A stretch of 64,000 nt of DNA. Source: Pedobacter sp014947265 (lineage in GTDB: Bacteria; Bacteroidota; Bacteroidia; Sphingobacteriales; Sphingobacteriaceae). The notes under the pieces are model-generated. The model worked only from the letters and a program-made list of their open reading frames with translations. It did not search any database and was not told the origin of the DNA. Where the stretch lies: NCBI RefSeq assembly GCF_014947265.1, contig NZ_JADCNK010000021.1, positions 1-64,000 of the forward strand. The letters run 5' to 3'. Of this stretch, positions 52,913-61,304 are shown in pieces (within the stretch, counting starts at the first letter, position 1; each line of letters begins with the position of its first letter). A program made the translations under genes and the position numbers.

Positions 52913-53856
52913 CTGTGTTTAATTAAATGTTATTTTTTTTATACGATGGTAGTCTGTCTGCTACTGCGAATCAGTTTGTACCAATGTTATTCATTTGCAG
53001 GGTTAACCAAGCTGGTGCCAAAATACAAATGTGTCCTTAATTGCTTCTTAAGAGGTGTTTCTGCTCATTTGCTTATCGAAGGCTGTTCATTTTCGAACAG
53101 TAAATGTGCGGCGGCGAACAGTTTTTTTATAGCGCTTATAAAGAACTCCTGTTAAGTATGGAAGTAGTTAACCTATTGATTAATAGTTGTTTGGAAAACA
53201 ATGTCAATGATGGATTCAATTTATTGCCTAAAATCGGTATGAAAGACAGGGAATTTAAAAGAATTAATTGGCCGCGCAGAATCGTCATTCGATTGCTATC
53301 AGATGCGAGAAGGCTTTTTCAGCCGGCGAAGCATTCTTATAACGATCGCTACCAGCGTGGGCTTTAAGACTGCTTCTTGCCTTATAATGACGTTTATGTA
53401 AACAACTGATATTTAGTGTTATTTTTTTGACCATATAAGACATTCAAGGCCATACATACAAGCTTACATGTTCTTTGTATGATGTAAAGCTTAAAAGATT
53501 ATTTAATGAATTAGATGTTCTTAGGTGTCTAAGGTGGTTAATTAAACTGCATAGTCTTTAAATTTTACGACCACCTTAGACATCTTAGCCCAATGAGTTT
53601 TGCAGGATGCAAAATCTTAAACCTAATACTTTAGAAAGTGCATATAGGATGTCATTCCTGTTTTTTTCAGGCCACAGACCTGATGGTTACTCGCAATGAC
53701 GACCATTTTATTGGATTCTTTCAATGGTAACCTGTCGAAGTACTAGATTAAATAGGCCTTGGCAGGGCGTTTCGATACTTCGTCAAGCTCAGTACAGGCT
53801 GAGCTCAACGTGACAATACGAGTTGAAATTAACTTTGTGATACAGCTTCATTATGC
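52913..53856. other. long intergenic region with repeat debris
   Basis: No convincing gene over 940 bp. A frame beginning at ATG 53158 (MEVVNLLINSC...) reads for about 35 plausible codons and then runs into degenerate repeat DNA, so it may be a decayed gene remnant. Degenerate repeat copy D lies at 53286-53395, a broken repeat arm at 53693-53738, and the inverted 'GTTGAGCTCAGCCTGTAC' unit at 53770-53815, next to the XrtN operon end. Confidence 0.5.
53286..53395 (+). repeat. degenerate long repeat, copy D
   Basis: TCGTCATTCGATTGC...GCGAGAAGGCTTTTTCAGCCGGCGAAGCATTCTTATAACGATCGCTACC...TGCCTTATAATGACG is a diverged version of the core of copies A-C without its flanks. Confidence 0.7.
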
Positions 53857-54633
53857 TTAAAAAGCTTCGAGGTTCAAAATCTGTGTCTTATACGCTGCCG
53901 GAAGAATTAAGTTTCGTAACGGTTTGTTCACCTTCATTTTTCTGCTTATTTTGTATAAAGCAAGCACTGGTTTAATGGGTTTTCCTTCCCCTAGTTTAAG
54001 CAACTCATTCACTTTAAGTGGAACGATCAGTGCCTGTATTTTTCGCATTAACAGATACCTCAGCGCACCCAGGTGTTTTTTATACTGATCAAAAAGATCA
54101 TGAGAAAAGCGGCTATATATTAAATTTTCCTGGAGCTGTTGTTCATGCATCATTTGCCATGCCGCAAAATCGGTTGGGAGCCCGTTTATTTTCATGCGGT
54201 ATCCAACTTGATAGAAAGTGGTAAATATTTCCTCTTTTTCTGTTAAAGTGAGTTTTCTTTCCAGCACTTCGAAAGCGCGGATGGAATAATCAATCAGCAT
54301 AAATAACACATCCCGGTAGGCCCAATCTGGAATTTTAGCACCTCTTCCAGCTTCAACATGCCGATGGATCATCGTAATCTGATCTATCGCTACATGGGCT
54401 TCAGTTAAAGTAGAAAATACGATTTTTTGCGCATAGGCAACCGTAGAAAAAAGTCTTCCCAATGGATCTTTAGGCAGTTTACCGGTAAAATATAACCAAT
54501 CAACAGCTTTATTCAGGCTAAACTCTGCTGCGGCACCGGCAAAAATAAAAAGAATAATATCTGTATTGCCCCATATTTTCCTTACGATGGAATGTTTATC
54601 TACAAAGTCCATAATGTTCTTCCAGTATTTCAA
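53857..54633 (-). CDS. MpaB-type oxygenase (DUF2236)
   Basis: This 258-residue protein is of the ER/MpaB/latex-clearing-protein oxygenase superfamily: AAAEFSLNKAVDWLYFTGKLPKDPLGRLFSTVAYAQKIVFST (about 34-74), EAHVAIDQITMIHRHVEAGRG with H80, H90 and H92 as candidate heme ligands, PDWAYRDVLFMLIDYSIRAFEVL and YRMKINGLPTDFAAWQMMHEQQL. Members use heme to oxidise a substrate; the substrate here is unknown. The first ATG overlaps the upstream gene by 38 bp; Met8 (54612) would reduce this to 17 bp. It is last in the exosortase N operon. Confidence 0.72.
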   Translation of the reverse strand: MKYWKNIMDFVDKHSIVRKIWGNTDIILFIFAGAAAEFSLNKAVDWLYFTGKLPKDPLGRLFSTVAYAQKIVFSTLTEAHVAIDQITMIHRHVEAGRGAKIPDWAYRDVLFMLIDYSIRAFEVLERKLTLTEKEEIFTTFYQVGYRMKINGLPTDFAAWQMMHEQQLQENLIYSRFSHDLFDQYKKHLGALRYLLMRKIQALIVPLKVNELLKLGEGKPIKPVLALYKISRKMKVNKPLRNLILPAAYKTQILNLEAF

Positions 54634-55099
54634 TTTTTTTGATGTTAATGCGGCATAATATCAATGGGATAATTCCGAGAATGCAAAAAGAACAATCGAT
54701 CATTTGCCAAAATACCGGGATATGACGGATATTTCCCGCAATTATAGCCAATGGTATAATCGCAATACAACAGATCATACCAAATTCGATCACCCATTTG
54801 TTTTTTACAGGGTCTTTTAGTGGGCCGATAAAAAGTACGGCCAACATGAGATGGGCAAAAGCCAGCCAATCGGTGCCATAACTTAAAAATGGATAGCTTA
54901 GGTTAGTCGCTTTAATGGCCTGATAAACCGTTCTAAGCCAGGTTTTAAGGCTAATTGGGTATGTTTCACTGTGTTTAACCAAATAAGCTATTTCGGTTTC
55001 TAACGGAAAAGCCGTTAATCCGCTTATCGCCAATCCAGCAATAATTGTACAGATATATATTTTGACGTGTAACCTTAGTTTTTGTTCTTCCGTATTCAT
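54596..55099 (-). CDS. four-helix membrane protein of the exosortase N operon
   Basis: A 167-residue protein with about four helices (14-32, 74-92, 104-122, 129-149) and a conserved-looking stretch GTDWLAFAHLMLAVLFIGPLKDPVKNKWV and GNIRHIPVFWQMIDCSF. I do not recognise a named family. The ATG overlaps the exosortase gene by 4 bp, and the end overlaps the oxygenase gene. Its tight place suggests a partner of exosortase N or of the oxygenase. Confidence 0.7.
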   Translation of the reverse strand: MNTEEQKLRLHVKIYICTIIAGLAISGLTAFPLETEIAYLVKHSETYPISLKTWLRTVYQAIKATNLSYPFLSYGTDWLAFAHLMLAVLFIGPLKDPVKNKWVIEFGMICCIAIIPLAIIAGNIRHIPVFWQMIDCSFCILGIIPLILCRINIKKIEILEEHYGLCR

Positions 55100-56433
55100 C
55101 GCTTGCCAGTTAAATAATGTTGATTTGCCAGTAATTGCATCACTTGATGGTGAAGGTCTTTACGATTGTTCGCATTTACGTTTACCAGATAAAAAAGCTT
55201 TGATCCTGTTGCTCCAGTCCATCTCCAAAATAGCTGATCAATGCTCTTAACCGTGCCATTGTCGAACCACCAGGCAGCATAAATCCGATCAGTTCCTTTG
55301 CTGAGGATGGCAGTGTAAATTTCAGTATTGGCTACTTTTTCTTTTTTAATATTATTAAAATTATAACCACTGCCTGTCCAACATAGTTTAGGGTCATGCC
55401 CGGGAACATAAAATGCCGCAGGCTTGATATAGATCAGGGCTTCGTTATTTTCGAACTTGGATATTCCTGTTTCCAATTGCTTCTTCTTAAAGCCGGATAA
55501 TTGAATTTGATTGTTAATAGGCGTCAATTGATCCGCTTTTATAATATTTCGGGCAATAAAAATAAGCAAAGCCAATAAGGTGATATGTAATAACTGAAAC
55601 CTGATATTATAACTTACTGAGCTGCTTTGATTAGAAAGCTGTTTGACCGTCGAAAAGCGTTTGATTATAGCTTTCGATATAAATATTAACGGCAAAATAA
55701 CATAAATAGACAAGCAGATTAGCCCGATCGCATCATGAGAAATGGTACCAGGCATACTTTTGAAAAATACCAATAACAAGATCCTGAAAAAATTGCTGCA
55801 GATGTTTAATCCGATAGTTAGGAAAAACAGTCCGCCAACCAGTATAAATCGTAACTGCTTATCTGTCTGTTTTTGGTAATATACCAATAAGAATAAACAG
55901 ATGATGAGCGAAATAACGAGCATATTTAAGCCTGCGCAGGCCGGATCTACTGCAAAACTATGTTTTTCGAGTTCGATAATGTTCCCAACGGCAGTAGCTT
56001 GCATGCCTATTGCATTAAGAAGCGCTGTTACTTTGGTGGTAAGCCATAAGCGGATGGGGAAATCGACAATGGAAATAAGATATTTAAATACCGGAGAAAG
56101 GAGAAAAAGTAAAAACAAAAAAGCTTCGCTTAACTTGCCCAGGCTATTTTCTATAAATAATAATGTCGCAAATAACAACGCAATAAGAAAGAAGGTCTTA
56201 ACTGGTATACAAATAGCAAAAACAATTGCTATAACAGCAGGGATTAAGTACCTTAAAGAGAATTGACCGCTTTTAAAGTTGCAGATAAATGGAGATAACA
56301 GGAGTCCTGTATATAAATTTATACCCCAGTTTAAAAAGCCAGGTAGAAACCATAATAGTATAATAAAATACACGAAACTTATTCCCACTAACATAAAGGG
56401 AAAGACTGGTTTTTTGAGATTGATAGCTAACAT
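55096..56433 (-). CDS. xrtN: exosortase N
   Basis: This 445-residue integral membrane cysteine protease-transpeptidase has the catalytic triad C166 (DPACAGLNML), R217 (CSNFFRILLL) and H233 (GTISHDAIG), the exosortase/archaeosortase Cys-Arg-His set. About eight helices surround these. The C-terminal soluble part (from about 290) is unlike the core and fits the DUF3485/EpsI-like tail fused to some exosortases. It should cleave and attach the PEP-CTERM-like target encoded immediately upstream. It overlaps that gene by 7 bp and the next gene by 4 bp. Confidence 0.9.
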   Translation of the reverse strand: MLAINLKKPVFPFMLVGISFVYFIILLWFLPGFLNWGINLYTGLLLSPFICNFKSGQFSLRYLIPAVIAIVFAICIPVKTFFLIALLFATLLFIENSLGKLSEAFLFLLFLLSPVFKYLISIVDFPIRLWLTTKVTALLNAIGMQATAVGNIIELEKHSFAVDPACAGLNMLVISLIICLFLLVYYQKQTDKQLRFILVGGLFFLTIGLNICSNFFRILLLVFFKSMPGTISHDAIGLICLSIYVILPLIFISKAIIKRFSTVKQLSNQSSSVSYNIRFQLLHITLLALLIFIARNIIKADQLTPINNQIQLSGFKKKQLETGISKFENNEALIYIKPAAFYVPGHDPKLCWTGSGYNFNNIKKEKVANTEIYTAILSKGTDRIYAAWWFDNGTVKSIDQLFWRWTGATGSKLFYLVNVNANNRKDLHHQVMQLLANQHYLTGKR

Positions 56434-58940
56434 ACAATAGCCTTTTTATCTTTCCTTTTAAAAAACATATAGCTAATAAAGCTCAAGCAAAGGGCAAAAA
56501 GTGCCCACTCGTGTGGCTCTGGTACGGCACCCGATGATTTCATTGAAGCATTTTTTAAACTGTTTTTGTTCTCCTCAATATTAAAACGATCATAATCTTT
56601 TTGTGTTTCGAGTACGATTAAGCTCGATACAGGTGATACAATGAAAGCTTGCTCTGCCTCTGCAACTAAATCTGGTTTGATGTAATTTTTCGAGAAAAAA
56701 TCCGGGCCTACTTTTTTCATAATATCATTATAGGCAAATAAGCGTAACAAATGATCAGGGGCATTTTGAGTCTGTACATTATCTGCTTTTTTTATCATTA
56801 AAGCTGCATCTTCAATTACAACAGTTTGCTCGTTTTCTTGATTCTGTATAAATAAATGATTGGCCATTAATTTGTCCAGAGCTTCCATACTTCCAGACGC
56901 ATAGTTAAATACCCGAAGTTCTTTTAATGCTTTCAGATATGGGCTTTCTAATATTCCCAGGTTAAAAAAATGGATCTGTTTTGGCACTTTTAAATAATTT
57001 ACAAGTTCCTTGCTAAAATGGCTATCCCCCAGGTCGTTTAGGTTAGGGGTTTGTACACCTCCCTTCGATACAAGTAATGTTTTTTCGGGAGCGCTTATTT
57101 CCTGGATCGGAAACAAGCTAAAAGTGTAGCCAGAAAGTTTGTTAAACAGCTCTTCGCGGTTTTGCGGTGTAAGTTTAATCATCGCACGATCGAAAACATA
57201 GACAGGTTTTTCTTGCGCCATCATGCAAACCGAATCGAATTCTGCTTTACTCCAGCTACGGTTAATGTCCAGATATATGCAATCTGGACTAAATGAGTTA
57301 TATTTTTTATTGTAATTGGCGAGTTGATAACTGCTGCCAGCAAAAGAGAATGCTGCCGTTGATAATGGAGGTGCCAAACATGAAATACTTGCATTCAATT
57401 GCTGTTTTTCTTCAGATAAATAAACATTCCGATCCATTTCTTTAAAAGATTTGGGTAGTTTTAATCCCGTTATATTGCCTGAATAGGTGAGTTGGGTAGT
57501 TTCTAAAACATTGCTGGCAACCGGACCCTCAAAAAATATCGGTTGATAGATCAGCTGCTTTCCTTCTTTCCGGAGCGGGCTGGTTATACCAATCTTAAAC
57601 TTGCGATTTTCCTTAGGCGTGCAAGGAAATACCCGTATTGTGATGGTATTGCCCTCTTGCCAATGAATTACAGAAGGATCACGTTGTTCTACACCTACAA
57701 TGGTATTATAAGCAGAATCTGCTTTAGCTTTTGTAGTCAACCTCGATTTTTCTTCTTTTCCCGCTATCCATAACGATAATGAAGAAACTACCGAACCCTC
57801 TGAAAGATTAAAAGTGTAAATAGCTTCCTGACTGCTCCAGGAGGACTTAGCATTGTTTTTAATCAATACTGTTTTTTCGGTATAAGCCATTCGATAGGCC
57901 GGAAATAATTTAATGTTATTGATTGTAATTATGGTTTCGAGGTAGTCACCTGCCCATAAACGCTCTTGCGCCTGATGCCTTGCCCGATGTAATGATTTTA
58001 AAATATTGATTCTTTCTTTTTCATCGAGGTTAGGTTTTTTAAACAATAGTGTAGCAATCACCACCAATGGATCATGTTGTTGTTTCTCGTCAAATGATCT
58101 GTTAGGCATCCCCCCAAAAAAAAGATGGTCTATATCCGCTTCGTGATACACGAATCCTGTTTTCAATAAACGTTCGGTAACAAAAGTTGGTTCAAGTTGC
58201 TGGCCCACTTCAACCCATGCAGGCAATTTCGAATCATTCAGACTATTTCTATTGATTATCGAGTTTATTTTTTCACTGGTTTGTTGCCATTTTAATGAGA
58301 AAAAGGTTAGTACGATAAGGGGTAATAGGCAACCAGCTGCCGTTGGATACCACAATTTTCTATCGATGCGTATGGCCTTTGTGATAAGGGCAATGGTAAT
58401 GATGGTTAAAAATAAAGGAACATAAGTATGAATTGAAATGCCTAAAGCCACTAAACCAATTAAACTGATGAAATAGAGCGGAAATAGAAATATTGAATAA
58501 TAAATAAAAAGCATCAGGGCTAATCCAACAAAAAAGAAGAGGATATACCTGAATTTTTGTAAAAGGACCAATTTAAAGTTCGAGGCAAGGATTAGCGTAA
58601 CAACCGACAGGATAATCCATATTGAGCACCATGTTACTGAGCTATCAAATACATTCATTTCGCGGTTTAAACTAAATGCGCTAATGAATAATAGAATGAG
58701 TAATAAAACCGTATGGTGTAATTTTCCTTGCCCCCAATGCCATTTATAATTCGAAAAAAGATGTACAATTAAACATATTTGATAAACTGCAGAAAGGGCA
58801 TAGTTAACAAAAAATACACCTGTACTATTTTCCTGTTCGATATTGATGGTTAATCCAAAAATGATTGCAGAAATGGCTACCATAATTAATCCGCCAAAGT
58901 ATAGGGGATCCTGTGAGCGTAATTTATTCAATTGATTCAT
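56427..58940 (-). CDS. XrtN system VIT-domain protein
   Basis: This 837-residue protein is the dedicated XrtN target. It begins with multiple helices in residues 1-220 (SAIIFGLTINIEQ, VFFVNYALSAVYQICL, YILFFFVGLALMLFIYY), then a VIT domain around 350-490 (AYTEKTVLIKNNAKSSW, AIYTFNLSEGSVVSSLSLWIAGKEEKSRLTTKAKADSAYNTIVG), further beta/alpha regions to about 780, and a C-terminal sorting tail: PEP at 807-809 in VPEPHEWALF, a hydrophobic helix, then RKDKK. That order is the PEP-CTERM type signal cut by exosortases. It is first gene of the operon and overlaps xrtN by 7 bp. Confidence 0.9.
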   Translation of the reverse strand: MNQLNKLRSQDPLYFGGLIMVAISAIIFGLTINIEQENSTGVFFVNYALSAVYQICLIVHLFSNYKWHWGQGKLHHTVLLLILLFISAFSLNREMNVFDSSVTWCSIWIILSVVTLILASNFKLVLLQKFRYILFFFVGLALMLFIYYSIFLFPLYFISLIGLVALGISIHTYVPLFLTIITIALITKAIRIDRKLWYPTAAGCLLPLIVLTFFSLKWQQTSEKINSIINRNSLNDSKLPAWVEVGQQLEPTFVTERLLKTGFVYHEADIDHLFFGGMPNRSFDEKQQHDPLVVIATLLFKKPNLDEKERINILKSLHRARHQAQERLWAGDYLETIITINNIKLFPAYRMAYTEKTVLIKNNAKSSWSSQEAIYTFNLSEGSVVSSLSLWIAGKEEKSRLTTKAKADSAYNTIVGVEQRDPSVIHWQEGNTITIRVFPCTPKENRKFKIGITSPLRKEGKQLIYQPIFFEGPVASNVLETTQLTYSGNITGLKLPKSFKEMDRNVYLSEEKQQLNASISCLAPPLSTAAFSFAGSSYQLANYNKKYNSFSPDCIYLDINRSWSKAEFDSVCMMAQEKPVYVFDRAMIKLTPQNREELFNKLSGYTFSLFPIQEISAPEKTLLVSKGGVQTPNLNDLGDSHFSKELVNYLKVPKQIHFFNLGILESPYLKALKELRVFNYASGSMEALDKLMANHLFIQNQENEQTVVIEDAALMIKKADNVQTQNAPDHLLRLFAYNDIMKKVGPDFFSKNYIKPDLVAEAEQAFIVSPVSSLIVLETQKDYDRFNIEENKNSLKNASMKSSGAVPEPHEWALFALCLSFISYMFFKRKDKKAIVC

Positions 58941-58959
58941 GTTTTTGGTTTTTAAAGTG

Positions 58960-58977
58960 CTTTGTATTTCAAAGTTA
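58960..58977 (-). promoter_or_regulatory. CTTTG-N5-CAAAG palindrome on the XrtN promoter
   Basis: CTTTGTATTTCAAAG at 58960-58974 overlaps TAACTTTG on the minus strand (58977-58970), an exact TAnnTTTG -7 box, 30 bp before the VIT gene. A repressor or activator bound here would touch the promoter directly. Confidence 0.55.
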
Positions 58978-59018
58978 CTATGGATAAAAAAACAGCTTCG
59001 TTGATGTTTTGTAAAGTG

Positions 59019-59033
59019 CTTTGTTTTTCAAAG
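59019..59033. promoter_or_regulatory. second CTTTG-N5-CAAAG palindrome
   Basis: CTTTGTTTTTCAAAG with the flank AAAGTG repeats the first site; start-to-start spacing is 59 bp. Both share the longer string AAAGTGCTTTG-TNTTTCAAAGT. Confidence 0.5.
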
Positions 59034-59080
59034 TAAAAGCTAAAAACTGAATATTCCAAAAAAAGTTGAAGATTTTCGAC

Positions 59081-59194
59081 ATGATCATTTTTTTATCTTC
59101 TTGTATTGAAATTGGAAATAGGGAGCCAGTTGTGCTTAAAGATGGTGGAGCAGGGGGGCTACTTGAAGTGAATTTACACCAGGTAAGGGTATAA
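59081..59194 (+). CDS. possible small ORF, 37 aa
   Basis: ATG at 59081 opens a 37-codon frame (MIIFLSSCIEIGNREPVVLKDGG...) ending at TAA 59194. It is followed 13 bp later by the AGCGCCAGC/GCTGGCGCT hairpin. No family is recognised. It could be a real peptide, a leader or chance. Its support is only the hairpin placement. Confidence 0.3.
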   Translation: MIIFLSSCIEIGNREPVVLKDGGAGGLLEVNLHQVRV

Positions 59195-59207
59195 TTTAAA
59201 AAGCAAA

Positions 59208-59230
59208 AGCGCCAGCATCGCGCTGGCGCT
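59208..59230 (+). terminator. GC-rich hairpin
   Basis: AGCGCCAGC (59208-59216) pairs perfectly with GCTGGCGCT (59222-59230) around a 5-nt loop, followed by CTTGTT. It is a terminator-like stem although the T run is weak. Confidence 0.6.
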
Positions 59231-59464
59231 CTTGTTATCATTAACTAAACTAAATCAACGCACTGCTGATAGCAGTTGTTTCATTCGTTAAACAAATATC
59301 CTTCCGATTAACAATTAAAACGAAGATGGTTGTTAAATAGGGAAAATGTCCTGTTGAGTGGGTTTTTGCGGAATTTAATTTCGTTTGTAGTTTTAATTAT
59401 ACTTTTAAGCAAAATTTTGTTCTTTTTTTTATGATCTGCATAAGGGTTTAATAGAGAGTATTCA

Positions 59465-59472
59465 TATATTTG
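59465..59472 (+). promoter_or_regulatory. -7-like element of the Lrp gene
   Basis: TATATTTG matches TAnnTTTG exactly, 52 bp before the ATG. No -33 box is evident. Confidence 0.3.
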
Positions 59473-59524
59473 GGTATTCATTATAAAACTAAGCCTAAAA
59501 GAAATAAATAGACTAATCACTATA

Positions 59525-59992
59525 ATGGAATTATACACTCCTGACCAAACTGACAGAGATATTTTAGCACTTTTACAGAAAGATGCAAGGCTAACCTACA
59601 AAGAACTTGCCGCTATACTACATCTTTCAAAATCTCCGATTCAGGAACGTGTAAAACGACTGGAACGTTTAGGGTTCATTTCTTCTGTGGTGGCATTAAT
59701 TGATCCTAATAAATTCGGCAACTGTATGATCTGCTATCTGCAGGTTCAGCTTACCAATCATTCTGTTAATACCTTCAGGTTATTTCAGCAGGAGGTAAGC
59801 AAATTCGATGAGGTATTGGAATGTTACCATACTACAGGCGGCTTTGATTTTATGTTAAAGGTTGTTGCCAGAAATATGATCGCTTATAACGATTTTCTAA
59901 CCAATAAATTTGGTCGTTTAGATAACATAGGTACCCTGAATAGTTCACTTGTAATTACACAGGCCAAACGCGAAACTGCTCTGCCTGTTTAG
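59525..59992 (+). CDS. Lrp/AsnC-family transcriptional regulator
   Basis: This 155-residue regulator has an N-terminal HTH (DRDILALLQKDARLTYKELAAILHLSKSPIQERVKRLERLGFI) and a C-terminal RAM/ASNC domain (CYLQVQLTNHSVNTFRLFQQEVSKFDEVLECYHTTGGFDFMLKVVARNM). These proteins sense amino acids and form octamers. Targets cannot be deduced; the XrtN operon is divergent and the kinase operon converges. Confidence 0.92.
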   Translation: MELYTPDQTDRDILALLQKDARLTYKELAAILHLSKSPIQERVKRLERLGFISSVVALIDPNKFGNCMICYLQVQLTNHSVNTFRLFQQEVSKFDEVLECYHTTGGFDFMLKVVARNMIAYNDFLTNKFGRLDNIGTLNSSLVITQAKRETALPV

Positions 59993-60032
59993 GGCTTAAA
60001 ATAATATATTTACTTTGATGATCTCTAACCGA

Positions 60033-61304
60033 TCAACCTAATGTAAACTTGATCGAAAACTGTGTTTCGTTAGGTTGTATTGTTTTTAGCGAGAAATCAA
60101 AGTTATGGTTTAAAAGAATTTCGCGCACTAAGGTCAATCCAATTCCCTGTCCATCTTTTTTAGTGCTGAAGAATGGACTGAACAGCTGTTCAGTATCTTG
60201 TTGTGAGATTCCCTTTCCGGTATCTGAAATGGTGAGCATTTGCTTAGACTGATCTAACGTTAATGTAATTTTTCCTGTATTTTCGATGGCTTCAATTGCA
60301 TTTTTAATAATATTGATCAGTGCCTGTTCCATTTGTTCAACATCGGCCGAGATAAAATAGCTTTCATGGGTACTTTCGAAATCAATTTTAATATTTTTTT
60401 CGTTTGCCTGAAAATACATAAGTTCAGTAACCGATTTTATCAGCTCAACCAGGTTTATTCTTTTTCTGTTTGCCGCTGGTAGTTTAACCAGATCAGCAAA
60501 GTTGCGCATAAAAATATTTAGGTTCTGATTCCTGTCTGCAGCAACCTTTAACGCATTTTTCAAGGAATAGTCCTGTTGGTTTAGCCACAGATTTTGTTGC
60601 GATAGCGCGGTATTGATGATCGAATTTACGGGTCCTATAGTATTGTTTACTTCGTGTGCCATCATTCGGATCACTTTATTGTACACACCTTTCTCTGCCG
60701 CAAAAATTTCGGCGGTTACCTCTTCTATCATGATAAATATACGCTCAAAACCCCGGTCAATAAATCTTGATTTCTGGATCTTGTAGGTATGTAGCCCGTT
60801 AACGCGCACTACTTTAGAACTGCATGTTTTTATTTCATGTATCTGGTTTTCAATTAGATGTTGGTTGTTGGCTAAAATTTCGATAGCTTTTGGGTTAATC
60901 TGTTTAACCTGCTTATCGTAATCCAATATAATAATGCCGGTAGGCGAGGTTTGAATCAGTTTTTCGAGAAAAAAGTGCTGTTCTTGTTGTTTGGTCCGTT
61001 CGGTTCTAAGTTCATCGATCATCCGGTTGTAAACATCTACCAGTTCATCTACTTCCTTTTTGCCGGTAGACAGAAACTTAACATTAAAATCTTTGTCCTT
61101 TATTGCCGAAACACCCTGACTCAAATAGCTAAGCGGCGCAATTAACTGTTCGTATAAACTCAGCGAAATCAATATTGAAATGATAATAAATACCTCAGCA
61201 ACTAAGAAAATAAGCTTATTTTCTTTGAAAATGAAGTAGCTCATCACCAGACAGATCAGGTGGAGCAGCACTAAAAAAAGGATATATTTAGTCTTCAGTT
61301 TCAT
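60033..61304 (-). CDS. NtrY-like sensor histidine kinase
   Basis: This 423-residue membrane kinase has two helices (8-26 and 31-51) with almost no periplasmic loop, HAMP-like (50-105), PAS (110-200), HisKA with H217 (MMAHEVNNTIGPV) and HATPase (NIIKNAIEAI, DTGKGI, GIGLTLVREIL). The lack of a periplasmic domain suggests it senses the membrane or a cytoplasmic cue. It overlaps the NtrC-type regulator gene upstream by 17 bp and is surely its partner. Confidence 0.9.
   Translation of the reverse strand: MKLKTKYILFLVLLHLICLVMSYFIFKENKLIFLVAEVFIIISILISLSLYEQLIAPLSYLSQGVSAIKDKDFNVKFLSTGKKEVDELVDVYNRMIDELRTERTKQQEQHFFLEKLIQTSPTGIIILDYDKQVKQINPKAIEILANNQHLIENQIHEIKTCSSKVVRVNGLHTYKIQKSRFIDRGFERIFIMIEEVTAEIFAAEKGVYNKVIRMMAHEVNNTIGPVNSIINTALSQQNLWLNQQDYSLKNALKVAADRNQNLNIFMRNFADLVKLPAANRKRINLVELIKSVTELMYFQANEKNIKIDFESTHESYFISADVEQMEQALINIIKNAIEAIENTGKITLTLDQSKQMLTISDTGKGISQQDTEQLFSPFFSTKKDGQGIGLTLVREILLNHNFDFSLKTIQPNETQFSIKFTLG

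Larger units (their letters stand above)
58941..59524. other. intergenic region between the XrtN operon and the Lrp gene
   Basis: It holds two CTTTG-N5-CAAAG palindromes, a possible 37-codon ORF (59081-59194), a strong hairpin (59208-59230) and the -7-like TATATTTG before the Lrp gene. No larger gene is seen; the minus-strand frame 58978-59241 is read across the palindromes and hairpin and looks spurious. Confidence 0.6.

Noticed and set aside
53000..53025. Second sigma-54 promoter (TTGGCACCAGCTTGG, minus strand) before the GIN gene
   Set aside because: The spacing between GG and the second GG/GC is one base short of the required distance.
58978..59241. 87-codon minus-strand ORF in front of the XrtN operon
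   Set aside because: Runs across the paired palindromes and GC hairpin and would cover the promoter; no domain.
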